DNA from: Ooceraea biroi
Taxonomy: Eukaryota; Arthropoda; Insecta; Hymenoptera; Formicidae
Assembly: GCF_003672135.1 (NCBI RefSeq)
Contig: NC_039512.1
Span: 16,384,874 to 16,448,873 of the forward strand
Length of the DNA: 64,000 nt
Reading direction: 5' to 3'
Of this stretch, positions 50,603-63,388 are shown piece by piece; the first letter of the stretch is position 1; the number at the start of each line of letters is the position of its first letter. Made by a program: the position numbers and the translations under genes. Below the pieces are notes generated by a model that saw only the letters and a list, made by a program, of their open reading frames with translations, ran no database searches and was not told the origin of the DNA.

Positions 50603-53600
50603 GAATAATCACCTTGCCTCTCGTACCAATGCTGGGATATCCTGTATATACAGTTAAATTATTGGACTTTTATTTTAATGTTTTCCTTATTAATTAAAAA
50701 CTGATATTAAGATCAGTACGCGCAAAATCAACCCCCAAAAAAATGGAAATTGTGATATTCATAATCAATTTACAGAACATATTCATGAAAATTAAATATA
50801 AATATCGTTAGAATGTTATAGATTTTTATAAAGATTTCTACAAATATTAATTTGTATATTTGTACAAATTGTATGCATTGTCACTGACAATCATTGATAT
50901 CTGAAATAAATCTTACATTCTTGATAAATAATTTTTCATTTGGTGATTATATGATGAAAATTTTTAAATACGAAGTTTGTACATATAATATACATATAAC
51001 GGTGGGTTTTTATTATTATTTATTATAATAGTATTAATAATCAATAGTTATTAATATACTACAAATAATAAATTTAATGGAACAACATGCGCTTCCTTCA
51101 AACACTGTAAAGTATCTGTCCATAGTTTGGGACATCTATTTAGTTTTATTATGTTACGTGTATTTCGGAAGCTCGTGTCTCTCTTCGCTTAGTATTCACA
51201 TGGTTTCTTACAAAATGTTTTATAATGTAACACTTCTATACATATTTAAAGTAGGATCTTAAAATCAGGTGTACACATTTCTTGCATTCAAATGCAATTA
51301 TCGTAGCTTTTACATGTATCATAAATCGTGCTGTACATACAAAGGCAAGATTCAATGGATCCAGTTTTCTCGCACGTTCATATCAAAAAAGGGAAGAAAG
51401 ATAATTTGTATCACAAATTATAACAAAAAAAGCATATAAAAGTACATAAAAAGAAGTCAGATCTAATCAAATTATAATCAGCAAGTATGGTATATGAAAT
51501 ACAAATCCAAATGCATTCAGCATAACATTTCATCAATAAAAATCAAAAAATTCTATAATTCATGACATGACCAATATTTTTTTCACAAATCTTCTACGAG
51601 CAAAACGCAAACTTAAACTTAAATGTAATTAACAAGTTTTTAAAGATTGCAAATATAATTTAATCGGAAAATTTTAATATAATATTTAGTTATTTATCGA
51701 AAGGCAGAATATAAATGTTTATAAATACATTACATGACTCTTATTTTTGAACTGTAAGATAATTTATAAAGAATTTGCTCTTGCTAAACACATGCAAAAA
51801 CAGAAGTACATGAAGTCATTAGGTATTTATACACATACACTCATGATTACAAATTTCAAAACTATTGGCTTACAGTTCTCAGCGTACAATGACCATCATC
51901 TTTAACAAAATTTTCAATATTACCTTAGAACACTGCGATCAAATTGTAATTCTTAGGAAGCATGCGTTCTCACTTTTATAGCGAATTAAATGATTACATC
52001 GCTCGTAAAAGACGAAAAAAATAAACATGTCATAAGAGCGGCTTGTTTTAATACCACAAAGTTGAGGTAATATCTCAGCACATCTTACAAATTACCAAAA
52101 AAGAAAATAAAATAGGATTTAGAATAAAATATTTACGGTAAATCAATAGTAATAAACCGTAAATATAGTAGTATTTATATATAGTAACTATTGATCGACA
52201 GAAGCTCTCGGAAAATCGCAAAATCTCCTATGAAATCAGTATTTATTTAATGTGTCACTTTAAATAATATGAACATTTAATGTGATATTTATAATTTATA
52301 GTCGATCGTACGAGAATAAGTACAAGAGGAAGAATTAACAACGTGACGTTAATGATGCAAGAGATAAGAAATGTGGAACCTATTAATCTGATACTCCTGA
52401 TTAGAAGTATAACTTGTATGTAAGTATTTGCACATCATATTGCATGTATCATGCACCCTTGTTTCCAACAAATATCAATCAATTTGTGATACTTATCTCC
52501 CTAGATAGGTTTTCAATTTAATATAAAGAACATAGATTCTTACATTAACTCTTCGCGTTTAAGTTTTGTAATAATTAGAGTATTAATTTCTGATAGACAA
52601 AATGGAGAAAAAAACGCAAATTACTATACGCACACAAACGCGTCGAAGATTTTATGTGTGAATGTGTGTATATAATATATAAAAATTATAGGACCACAAA
52701 AATGCAAAAAAATAATGAGTATATTAAACATCATAAGATCATAAAATATGTGAGTTCGTGATAAAAGTAAGTTTAAATTTGACTTCCTTTATTTTTCGAT
52801 GGAAGCTTCATGCCGAAATTACGTCGCCTTTCTATAATCTTATAAACCACTTGTCATTCTAGTAAGCTTTCCAGAATCGAATTGCGTTCTTTCCAAAATT
52901 AGACAATAGATGCAGACAATATTATTTGATAAAATTACTTTGGAGTCTCAACTAATAAAAAAATAGCTTAAGCGGCCATGCATATAATTCGGAATTGCTG
53001 ATATAAATAATGTGGAAGTCTTAATTCTGTTATTGGCACTAGCATAATGGCACATAGTTTATTAAATGTTATTCAATTTTAATTGATTAATGTTTGTTAA
53101 AATAGAGAAGTACAAATCATTAATTGTTAATACAGAAATGATTTTCTTTTCTCTTCATGTCACGAAATTTACACAACTAATAATCTTGCTATGCAAAATT
53201 ATTAGCTTTACAGATGATAGATACTGAAAGAGGTAATTAATTAAGCTAAATACCAGTATTTTGTATAAAATGTTACATTGCAGTAGAAAAATATATTTGT
53301 CAATTTTCGCGCTAGAACTAGACTTAAGTTTAAATATTTTAAAGGTTAAAGGCACTTGCATTATTTTTTGGCAATATTTTGATTGAAGCAAAAAATTAAT
53401 ACTAAAGACAGACGTATGATCGATGAAACCGTGCTTGTTATCTTCATATAAATAAAATTGAGAAACGCTTCCATTGTGAAAAAAACATAATATTGATTAG
53501 ATTAAAGGAAGCATTATAATCGGCAAACTGAGAAAATAAGAATTGTGTAAGATATTCTTGCAATTAATGCAGTAAGAACGTATCTGTTCAGTCGTGCATT

Positions 53601-54598
53601 GTCCTTTCCGAAAAAAAAGAAACTTTCATTATTCATCGAGTATAAAGAAAAATATTGGGGAAGCAATAAATAAACTTACAATTCTCAAAACATTAAATAC
53701 TTTCTGTTTCTTATAAGAGAGTCCTTAATAATCATCGTGTACCTCAAAATACAATCAACATGAAAATGTGTCGGAAAGGAATGTGTTGTCTCGTAAATTC
53801 TGAACGTGCAAATAACTAATGTCGCGACAATTCGTTTCAATTCATCTTGCTATTTTCATGCAATTTTCTCAATTATTTTTTCTTATCACTCCGCATGCAC
53901 TGCACACTGAGATAGAATAAAATTGCATTAATTGAAACTACACATCAGAACAAGAAAAGTTTTAGAGTCCAGTGTGTAAGAAGGAAATTAGAATTAAAAA
54001 AAGGGAAGTACGAAGATGCTATAAACGTTGAAACGAAACAGAAATGCATCGAAGAATGTATCAAAAAGCTCTCTTACTGTTCAAAAGTTGAGTGGCTATA
54101 ATGCAGTTTCATATCTATCTCGCGATAATTCCGAAACAGTTTTATAGCGAAATCAACCCTACTTTTATAAACTGTCTTATTACACAGGCATTTATATTAC
54201 GACTTGAGATAATACTTCCTCAGAGACTTTTTAGGATTAAATTTCGTTTCCTTGTACTTAACGACTCTATTCTGAACGATCCAAAAATAGATATATCACC
54301 ATATATATATAAATATATAGCATACTAAAGATATTAAAAATAAGTAATTTTATATAGCTATATAATGAACAGCAGTCGTTAACGCCTTACCCTCATCATA
54401 GGAAGAATATTTATTTATAATTATACGTAATTTTTATGCGCATAATACATGACCGTCTTTTATTTTTAATGAAATTAGAAATTATATCTAAAAGCTAATA
54501 CGATATCACATTGTCACGGTGTTCCGAGAAACCGACCGTTTCCCCGAGTTTCACCTTCCGCCACTTGCTGTTCTATCAAAAGTGCAATGTAAAAGGAT
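50603..54598. other. Gene-free AT-rich region
   Basis: No exon chain or family motif on either strand. A possible Wee1 poly(A) signal (AATAAA on the minus strand) lies at 54459-54464, about 135 bp after the Wee1 stop. Confidence 0.45.
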
Positions 54599-57500
54599 TT
54601 AAAAATTTGTAGTGCTATTACTACGATTAACCTTTTTGCCTATGACGCGGGATAAGGACGTTCTGGTAGGTGTCGGTCGTAACTGATAACCCCCGGGAAC
54701 GATATTCGGAGCAATGGTCTTTAGGCACTTCGCCGCGTCTTCCAGCTGCTTCGTCAGGATCTCGTTCTTGAGTTTTTCGGCGTTCAATTCCCTTCGCAGC
54801 TGCGCTTTGGTTTTATTTCCGAACGGACACAGAACTCTGTGTTGTATCAGAGACACCGCCGATGGTCTCATTTCTGGGATGGGATGGATCATCAACTACG
54901 AGTAATAAAAAAAGAAAAAAAACGATTACTTTAAGAAGCAATGAAACTAACCGCTCCAAAACATTACATATACATGAACTTTAAAGAAAAGAAAGCAAGA
55001 AATTGTAATTTCGGGAAATAAAGACTTGCCTTTAGTAAATCGTTCAGATCGCGACTGTAGTGCGGCAATTCTACCAGCTTTCCTTGTCTGATGTCGTGCC
55101 ACGTGGGTCCGTTCTTCGGTAACGGCCCGCCACCACCCGCCTCGTAAACCGTTAATCCCAAGGCGAAGATGTCGGCCTTTGGTAAGTGAGTAAAATCCTC
55201 GTGCAAAATCTCCGTGGGCAGATATCTGCAATCCCCCTCCTCTACTTGCGGGTTGCTGATGGAGGTGACATGGCCGAGGTCGCCAATCTTGTACGTGATT
55301 TCCTCTTCCTCGATGGTTTCCTCCTCGTCGAAGCCATCGTCGGCAGAATCGTAGTTGATGGCGAGTAATCGCTTTTCCTTGGAGATGAAGATGTTGCCAG
55401 GCTTGATGTCCATGTGCACCAACTGCATGCTGTGTACGTATCTCAGCCCCTCAGCCACGTGTTGCAGCAACTGGCGCAGCTCCACCTCGGTGAAGTGTTT
55501 CTTCTCCTTTTGCAGATTGGCGATTGCATCTGCGAGACTGCCGCCATTACAGTACTCGTTCTGAATAATCATGTGATTATCCTCCGCCCATGCGGAATAG
55601 TAGCGCACCACGTGTTGATGCTTCCCGAGTACCGCGTGCGCGTACACCTCGTTCAGCGCCGTTTTCTCACTAATACTACCTGCCACCGGCTTGATACTTC
55701 TCTTGATAGCGTAGGTGCATCCGTCCAATCGATTGATACACTTGTACACCGAGCCGAATTCGCCAGTCCCAATCAAGCCGAGCTCGTGAAACTCTTTGTG
55801 GTAACGCGATATATTCGAATCCTGCAGCGCTACGCGCTTTGTCGCCTGCTCAAACTCGTTGTCGGAATCTTCGGAATCGGCGAGGTCAAACTTTGGTATC
55901 TCCTTTGGTAGATCCGGTGAACTGCTACTACTGCTATTTATCAGCAAGCCAAAGAAGCAATAATGTTATAAATATATATTTTAATATACAGAATAAGGAA
56001 GTAGAAAATGTCTCAAAATTATTTTGAAATTTTTTTCAAGTATTCGCTTTAAAATATTTTAGATCCTTTTTAAATATTAATATCATTTTATCCAGCAATG
56101 CTTACCCGTTAAGACTACGTTTAGATCTGGACCTTTTCCTCGCTGTTATTAACATGCCAGTAGGTGTAAATGGATTAACATTCGCTGCAGGTTTGCCATC
56201 GGACTTGTTCTGGTAACTAGGGCTTATTTTAGAAACTCGGGGCTTGTCGACGGGAAAAAGTCTTGTATACCTAGAAGGAACTGGAGTTTGCAACACACTC
56301 TTCTCTATTAAAGTTTTTGGTGTAGCGGGTGAATCAAATAAGCGTAAAGCCCTAACGCGCTTGTAGGGCGGACTACACGCCATTGACATTTTTTGGGAAC
56401 CACTATTTTCGCGACTAGGAATTCTCACAGCTGGAGTATCTGCAAACAAATGTTTATTAAATTGTAGTAACCTCTTGTAGTGATCATCATAAAAATTTTC
56501 TTTTATACATAAAAATAGAGTATATAAAAGTGCTGCTCATGAATTTCAAGCATGTTCTAAATATTTCAAACTTATTTATGTCTTTTTCATATTTTTCATG
56601 GTCATTTTAAAACAGAAAATAGAAAGGATTTATGTTAAATTATTACTCATCTATTCAAGAAAAAAGCAGAAGGAGAGAGAGAGCTCCAAGAGTTAAACTG
56701 AGGATTAGTGTTGTTACCATCAGTACACTGAAATATTACAATTACTGATGCTATAGTTTAAGAACTAATCATAATCAATGTGTGTGTGTTACACATAACT
56801 TATGATCATAATTTTACTGATTAGCTTAAAGTTTATTTCATGGAAAATATTTATGCATGATGCGAAACAATTGTCTAGGTACATTGATATCAATAATCGC
56901 ACAGCATGCACAAGTTCAAATAAAAATTCAAGACATTAGTGACAGGAGTTACATAAGGAAATAACAGATGAATAAAATAATAAATTAAAAAAAAAACAAT
57001 TTTGATAAAATTTGACAATAACTTTAAAATGTTGCGTGCAATAAATAAATAGACGACATAAATTATGAATACATAATATAACAATAAAAAGTCTACTTGC
57101 AATGTTCAAGACTAATTTGTCTTTTCACATAGTGACTGAAACATCGAAAATCAAGCTGATATATATTTTCATGCTAACTGTAATCCCTCGAGTTTTACTG
57201 CACACTAGATTCTTAGGCGCTAGATTTAGCGACTTTTGATTCATATCAAGTACCAAGCAGGTGGTCGTAAAGCGTGACGCGAGAACGACGCGACGTGACA
57301 TCCGCGGCGTTAAAATATACGCTTGAAAGACACGCGGATAGCGCACAAAAGTCACGATATCAACTATTCAAATAGGGAGCGTGCTAGCATTTTCCGTTAG
57401 CATGCGCTAAACTCGTACAACCGATAAATAGACACTAGAATCAAGGCACCATGCTGTACCTAGCATGGTGACCAATGCAAAGCCGACCAAGCAGCACTTG

Positions 57501-57870
57501 GGCATGGAATGACGAAGAGAAGATTATAACCTGTCACGTAAGAGAGAGGAATGTCGTTATTGTTGACCGGCTGACTGTCGTCGGCTTCGCAGCAGTCCGC
57601 ATTGAACGAGAGCTTACGCGGCTGGAGCGGCGGCGTGGGCGAACCGAACTCCTCCGCAGACGTGTCCAGGATGTCGCAGGCGACGTCGCAGCCGGAGCTG
57701 TTGGTGCGACAGCTGACGTTCAGTTCCTCGTCCCGCATATCGCACGCGTCGAAGTGCAACTTCTGCGCGGCCTCCATGCTGTGCGGATTCGCCTTCGTCG
57801 GGACGTAGTCGCACGAGTTGTTGTTGCAGATCGTCGTACGGCGCGACGCGAGAACGACGCGACGCGACAT
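54599..57870 (-). CDS. Wee1: Wee1 kinase (Cdk1 inhibitory kinase)
   Basis: Four minus-strand exons, 57870-57531, 56439-56106, 55933-55030 and 54895-54599, give 624 residues. Wee1 phosphorylates Cdk1 on Tyr15 in the nucleus and delays mitosis. The N-terminal regulatory part carries SP/TP sites (FGSPTPPLQP, SPATPK, QTPVPS, NPFTPTG). The kinase domain (about 272-545) shows the P-loop GTGEFGSV, Lys302 in AIKRS, the Wee1-type catalytic loop VHMDIKPGNIF (Asp400), the DLG variant in KIGDLGHVT (Asp443), and EGDCRYLPTEIL. The C-terminus has a conserved coiled region (AQLRRELNAEKLKNEILTKQ). Intron 3 uses a GC donor (AAG/GCAAGT); this join alone gives LLKLMIHPIPEMRPSA, which fits the family. A partial copy of the start region lies in intron 1, and a tandem repeat array starts about 0.6 kb upstream. 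Confidence 0.97.
57180..57370 (-). pseudogene. Duplicate of the Wee1 start region in intron 1
   Basis: On the minus strand, CCGCGGATGTCACGTCGCGT (ATG at 57299-57301), followed by a CGTTCTCGCGTCACGC stretch, repeats the bases around the true Wee1 start (ATG at 57868-57870). Upstream bases (CGTGACTTTTGTGCGC versus CGTGACCTTTGCGCGC) also match. Similarity fades after about 12 codons. Differences include CG to CA changes. Confidence 0.75.
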
Positions 57871-58340
57871 CCGCGGCGTTCGAGCGCACCCTGAAGGACT
57901 CCCAGATTGCGCGCAAAGGTCACGGGGATCACCGCGATGTCGAGTACCCTACGAACGAGATCGCGGGCGCGTTCATTCAAGCCCTGAAATCACCTCGCGC
58001 ACGGCACAATCGCGTCCGACACGATCACGCTCGCGTTACGTCGCGTTCGTTATGGCCGCCGCCGCTACCGGTGCGCCCGATTCGCCCACCGCTTGCGAAA
58101 CGGTTCCCCCAGGGGCATGTAACGCGCGCGTCTATTGGTCGCAATCTCGTCACAACGCTCGCGCGCGGCGCTAGTGCGCTGCCATCTGCTCGCGCTGCAC
58201 CATGGCTGCTCGCTTTTGTGAGTCCACGTTTTCTTCCAGACTCGCAGAATGATCTTTCTCCTTGCTCCGCTCTTGTTTCCGCAAAAGCTAGGTTATTTCG
58301 ATCGCGTTTAAAGACCAGTTCCTAAACTTGCTTCGACAAC
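57871..58340 (-). promoter_or_regulatory. CpG-rich Wee1 upstream region
   Basis: This is the most GC- and CpG-rich block in the window and lies directly upstream of the Wee1 start codon. It should hold the 5' UTR and core promoter. Long open frames on the + strand here are by-products of the base composition. Confidence 0.55.
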
Positions 58341-58460
58341 TTACGGTGCTTTTTCATGCTGACGCTCGACGCTCATTTTTAGCGTCAAAACAGGTCACGT
58401 GATCAAATCGCGCCAATAGTGCGCCAATAAATTCACCGTCGACGTTCCAGTGTCGACGCT

Positions 58461-61400
58461 CGACGCCGCTTTTCAGCGTCACGTTAGCACGTGAATGTTA
58501 GGTTACAGTATTTACTGGTATATTTCTTAACACACTCATTAGAACTGAATTATTGTGTATAATATCATTTTCGTAATTAACATATCGTTTTTGATAATTA
58601 ATAATGAAAATTTTTTATCCTTTTCATATTTCCTTCACTTTCGTTTTAATCAGTTGACGCTGTTTTTTCTGCTACCTTGACACTTGAAGCTGAAATCATT
58701 CGACTTCTTTTCTCTGACGCTAGCGTCAAGTGATGTCGCGTGACGACGCTCGACGCCGCTTTTCAGCGTCACGTTAGCACGTGAATGTTGGTTACAGTAT
58801 TTACTGGTATATTTCTTAACACACTCATTAGAACTGAATTATTGTGTATAATATCATTTTCGTAATTAACATATCGTTTTTGATAATTAATAATGAAAAT
58901 TGTTTATCCTTTTCATATTTCCTTCACTTTCGTTTTAATCAGTCGACGCTGTTTTTTCTGCTACCTTGACACTTGAAGCTGAAATCATTCGACTTCTTTT
59001 CTCTGACGCTAGCGTCAAGTGATGTCACGTGACGACGCTCGACGCCGCTTTTCAGCGTCACGTTAGCACGTGAATGTTAAGTTACAGTATTTACTGGTAT
59101 ATTTCTTAACACACTCATTAGAACTGCATTATTGTGTATAATATCATTTTCGTAATTAACATATCGTTTTTGATAATTAATAATGAAAATTGTTTATCCT
59201 TTTCATATTTCTTTCACTTTCGTTTTAATCAGTCGACGCTGTTTTTTCTGCTACCTTGACACTTGAAGCTGAAATCATTCGACTTCTTTTCTCTGACGCT
59301 AGCGTCAAGTGATGTCACGTGACGACGCTCGACGCCGCTTTTCAGCGTCACGTTAGCACGTGAATGTTAAGTTACAGTATTTACTGGTATATTTCTTAAC
59401 ACACTCATTAGAACTGAATTATTGTGTATAATATCATTTTCGTAATTAACATATCGTTTTTGATAATTAATAATGAAAATTGTTTATCCTTTTCATATTT
59501 CTTTCACTTTCGTTTTAATCAGTCGACGCTGTTTTTTCTGCTACCTTGACACTTGAAGCTGAAATCATTCGACTTCTTTTCTCTGACGCTAGCGTCAAGT
59601 GATGTCGCGTGACGACGCTCGACGCCGCTTTTCAGCGTCACGTTAGCACGTGAATGTTGGGTTACAGTATTTACTGGTATATTTCTTAACACACTCATTA
59701 GAACTGAATTATTGTGTATAATATCATTTTCGTAATTAACATATCGTTTTTGATAATTAATAATGAAATTTTTATCCTTTTCATATTTCTTCACTTTCGT
59801 TTTAATCAGTCGACGCTGTTTTTTCTGCTACCTTGACACTTGAAGCTGAAATCATTCGACTTCTTTTCTCTGACGCTAGCGTCAAGTGATGTCGCGTGAC
59901 GACGCTCGACGCCGCTTTTCAGCGTCACGTTAGCACGTGAATGTTGGGTTACAGTATTTACTGGTATATTTCTTAACACACTCATTAGAACTGAATTATT
60001 GTGCATAATATCATTTTCGTAATTAACATATCGTTTTTGATAATTAATAATGAAAATTGTTTATCCTTTTCATATTTCCTTCACTTTCGTTTTAATCAGT
60101 TGACGCTGTTTTTTCTGCTACCTTGACACTTGAAGCTGAAATCATTCGACTTCTTTTCTCTGACGCTAGCGTCAAGTGATGTCGCGTGACGACGCTCGAC
60201 GCCGCTTTTCAGCGTCACGTTAGCACGTGAATGTTGGGTTACAGTATTTACTGGTATATTTCTTAACACACTCATTAGAACTGAATTATTGTGCATAATA
60301 TCATTTTCGTAATTAACATATCGTTTTTGATAATTAATAATGAAATTTTTATCCTTTTCATATTTCTTCACTTTCGTTTTAATCAGTCGACGCTGTTTTT
60401 TCTGCTACCTTGACACTTGAAGCTGAAATCATTCGACTTCTTTTCTCTGACGCTAGCGTCAAGTGATGTCGCGTGACGACGCTCGACGCCGCTTTTCAGC
60501 GTCACGTTAGCACGTGAATGTTGGGTTACAGTATTTACTGGTATATTTCTTAACACACTCATTAGAACTGAATTATTGTGCATAATATCATTTTCGTAAT
60601 TAACATATCGTTTTTGATAATTAATAATGAAAATTGTTTATCCTTTTCATATTTCCTTCACTTTCGTTTTAATCAGTTGACGCTGTTTTTTCTGCTACCT
60701 TGACACTTGAAGCTGAAATCATTCGACTTCTTTTCTCTGACGCTAGCGTCAAGTGATGTCGCGTGACGACGCTCGACGCCGCTTTTCAGCGTCACGTTAG
60801 CACGTGAATGTTGGGTTACAGTATTTACTGGTATATTTCTTAACACACTCATTAGAACTGAATTATTGTGCATAATATCATTTTCGTAATTAACATATCG
60901 TTTTTGATAATTAATAATGAAAATTGTTTATCCTTTTCATATTTCCTTCACTTTCGTTTTAATCAGTCGACGCTGTTTTTTCTGCTACCTTGACACTTGA
61001 AGCTGAAATCATTCGACTTCTTTTCTCTGACGCTAGCGTCAAGTGATGTCACGTGACGACGCTCGACGCCGCTTTTCAGCGTCACGTTAGCACGTGAATG
61101 TTGGGTTACAGTATTTACTGGTATATTTCTTAACACACTCATTAGAACTGAATTATTGTGTATAATATCATTTTCGTAATTAACATATCGTTTTTGATAA
61201 TTAATAATGAAAATTGTTTATCCTTTTCATATTTCCTTCACTTTCGTTTTAATCAGTCGACGCTGTTTTTTCTGCTACCTTGACACTTGAAGCTGAAATC
61301 ATTCGACTTCTTTTCTCTGACGCTAGCGTCAAGTGATGTCGCGTGACGACGCTCGACGCCGCTTTTCAGCGTCACGTTAGCACGTGAATGTTGGGTTACA

Positions 61401-61670
61401 GTATTTACTGGTATATTTCTTAACACACTCATTAGAACTGAATTATTGTGCATAATATCATTTTCGTAATTAACATATCGTTTTTGATAATTAATAATGA
61501 AAATTTTTTATCCTTTTCATATTTCCTTCACTTTCGTTTTAATCAGTCGACGCTGTTTTTTCTGCTACCTTGACACTTGAAGCTGAAATCATTCGACTTC
61601 TTTTCTCTGACGCTAGCGTCAAGTGATGTCACGTGACGACGCTCGACGCCGCTTTTCAGCGTCTCATGAA
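58461..61670. repeat. Tandem array, 11 units of 287-290 bp
   Basis: The anchor CGACGCCGCTTTTCAGCGTC recurs at 58461, 58751, 59040, 59330, 59620, 59907, 60197, 60484, 60774, 61064, 61354 and 61644. This gives 11 full units and a cut-off twelfth. Units are nearly identical and differ by single bases or 3-bp indels. Each full unit contains TTAGCACGTGAATG, the 12-bp palindrome GACGCTAGCGTC, and GACGCT ... AGCGTC inverted blocks. Some also read GTCACGTGAC. I count 16 CACGTG hexamers from 58390 to 61640. High similarity implies recent expansion or homogenisation. Confidence 0.97.
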
Positions 61671-61687
61671 TTAGCACCTTTAAATTA

Positions 61688-61749
61688 ACAAAATACTTTT
61701 TATCCTTCTTTTTTATTTGAAAGAAGAAGAAGGATAGAAAGTATTTTGT
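61688..61749. repeat. Hairpin with 23-bp arms beside the array
   Basis: ACAAAATACTTTTTATCCTT continues to CTT, and the inverse of the right arm matches it with one mismatch, leaving a 16-bp loop. It sits just after the tandem array ends. Confidence 0.7.
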
Positions 61750-63255
61750 AGCATTCGCAGTGCTAACTGGACTACAGCACGTTAATCAATGAAACGAATT
61801 ATTCAAATGTATCTTTTAAATTTACATTATTTTAATTATATGCTGTAATACATTAAATACTTGTATTGATAAGTATTACTACATAATAGTAAGTCCAATA
61901 CACACGATACTTTTTCGACAATATTTTGTTTTTATTATAACACGATTTTTATTGTCTGTTATGCCACGTGGGAGCCACGTTTACACGAGAATGTTTAGAT
62001 ATCAATATAGTTATTTGTTAAAAAAGATAGATTTGCTTGGAATTATCTTCTTTAATGAATGCGATAAAATTAAATTCTGATTAACTATAGAAAAATGCTG
62101 GTTCATTATCAATGTTTAATAGCCATGAATATTTATCGCTTAATTTGGTATGAATAATTATAGCATTAATAAAAAAAACAATATAATTATTAACAATATG
62201 ATTGCATCTTTAATAAAAAATATGTACATTCTATAAATAATATCTTGAGTATATTAAATGTTGTATATTTTATATTTCTTAGTGATAAATTCTTGAAAGA
62301 GAGCGATTACAGAGCATCATTGATGATAAGTATACCGCACGGTATACTTGATAGCAGCTGTTCGAGATGGTCGAACATCTGCCGTCGACTATTTCATCTT
62401 TTTGCGCTTGCTTCTCAGGTAAAACGAAGATCAGAATTACGTATACTATACCGAAGTAGAAATAATTTTGCCAAACAATTGGAAAAATGGAACCGAAGGA
62501 CCATGAATTTGAAATGCTGTAACGATTCTCTCAAGAGGAGACGAAAGGTCATTACGTGTTTCAAACAAAGAATGTGTCCTCGTCGATAGGTTTGAAAGAC
62601 GGCGAAGGAATTTTATCGAGCAGCTGCAACCTGCGGTTTGCTAACACGTGTGTGTGTCGAGAATGCTGAAGGCAACCTAAGTCGCAACAGCGCCCCTATG
62701 TAAGTCTGTTTTTTTTTTAAATTCTATCACTTTTATTCTTTCTTCTTTTTAAAACAAAGATGCAAAAGATGTAAAACACGCCAGGGAAAATGAACATAAT
62801 GCAGAAAATTTAATCAACTTTTTCTATATTTATGTAAAATTGAAAATATGAAAAGATTAACGTATAACTTTTGTTAATAAAATAATTGTTTTGTGTATGT
62901 ACAAGCACACATATCGCTGATTTGTTTTTTATCTTTTTTTTAAATATTGTACAAAAGAATTGAATAATTTTCTGCAATATTCAGCATAAATTTAACCAAT
63001 TCTTTTTATTATATATATAAAATAATAGTAATAAATATGTTGATTGGCTACACAATTCTCGGATCGAGATCTCTCGGATCGATTTCTAGAATCGTGAATA
63101 CAAAGGCCGATTGTTCGAACTCTTAGTAAACTAACTAACAATTAAAACATGTGTTTATCTTTATTTCTTTTGAAGAGAAAATAGATATGTGATTTAACTG
63201 CCATTATATCGCATATAGACACATCTGACACATACATACATAGACCTCCGGCACA
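61750..63255. other. Intergenic, no recognised gene
   Basis: An open frame at about 62245-62589 (+) is Arg/Lys-rich and has no recognisable motif. The dispersed block shared with 8268 occurs at about 63047-63090. No gene is supported. Confidence 0.4.
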
Positions 63256-63388
63256 CCAGCGCGACGCGACACGCGATGCGCGATATGCGACGTGCGATAT
63301 CCAATGAGCGTACAGTGTTTATGGAAAAGCTGTACGCTCATTGGATATCGCACGTCGCGTATCGCGCATCGCGAACGCGTCGCGCTGG
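63256..63388. repeat. GC-rich palindrome with ~57-bp arms
   Basis: CCAGCGCGACGCG at the left and CGCGTCGCGCTGG at the right frame arms that match inward through GCGATGCGCGATA, GCGACGTGCGATATCCAATG and AGCGTACAG. The loop is about 17 bp. This could be a MITE or other fold-back sequence. It is strikingly GC-rich for this region. Confidence 0.8.

Noticed and set aside
57475..58325. Arg-rich open frames on the + strand over Wee1 exon 1 and its promoter
   Set aside because: They are antisense shadows of Wee1 and of CpG-rich upstream DNA; the residue content (long Arg runs) reflects base composition.
59519..61453. Repeated 66-91 residue minus-strand frames inside the tandem array
   Set aside because: They recur only because the repeat unit recurs, they differ by 3-bp indels as expected for satellite DNA, and they lack domains, initiation context or splice signals.
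62245..62589. 114-residue basic frame as a gene
   Set aside because: No recognisable motif, weak start context and no splice partners; kept only as a note in the intergenic entry.
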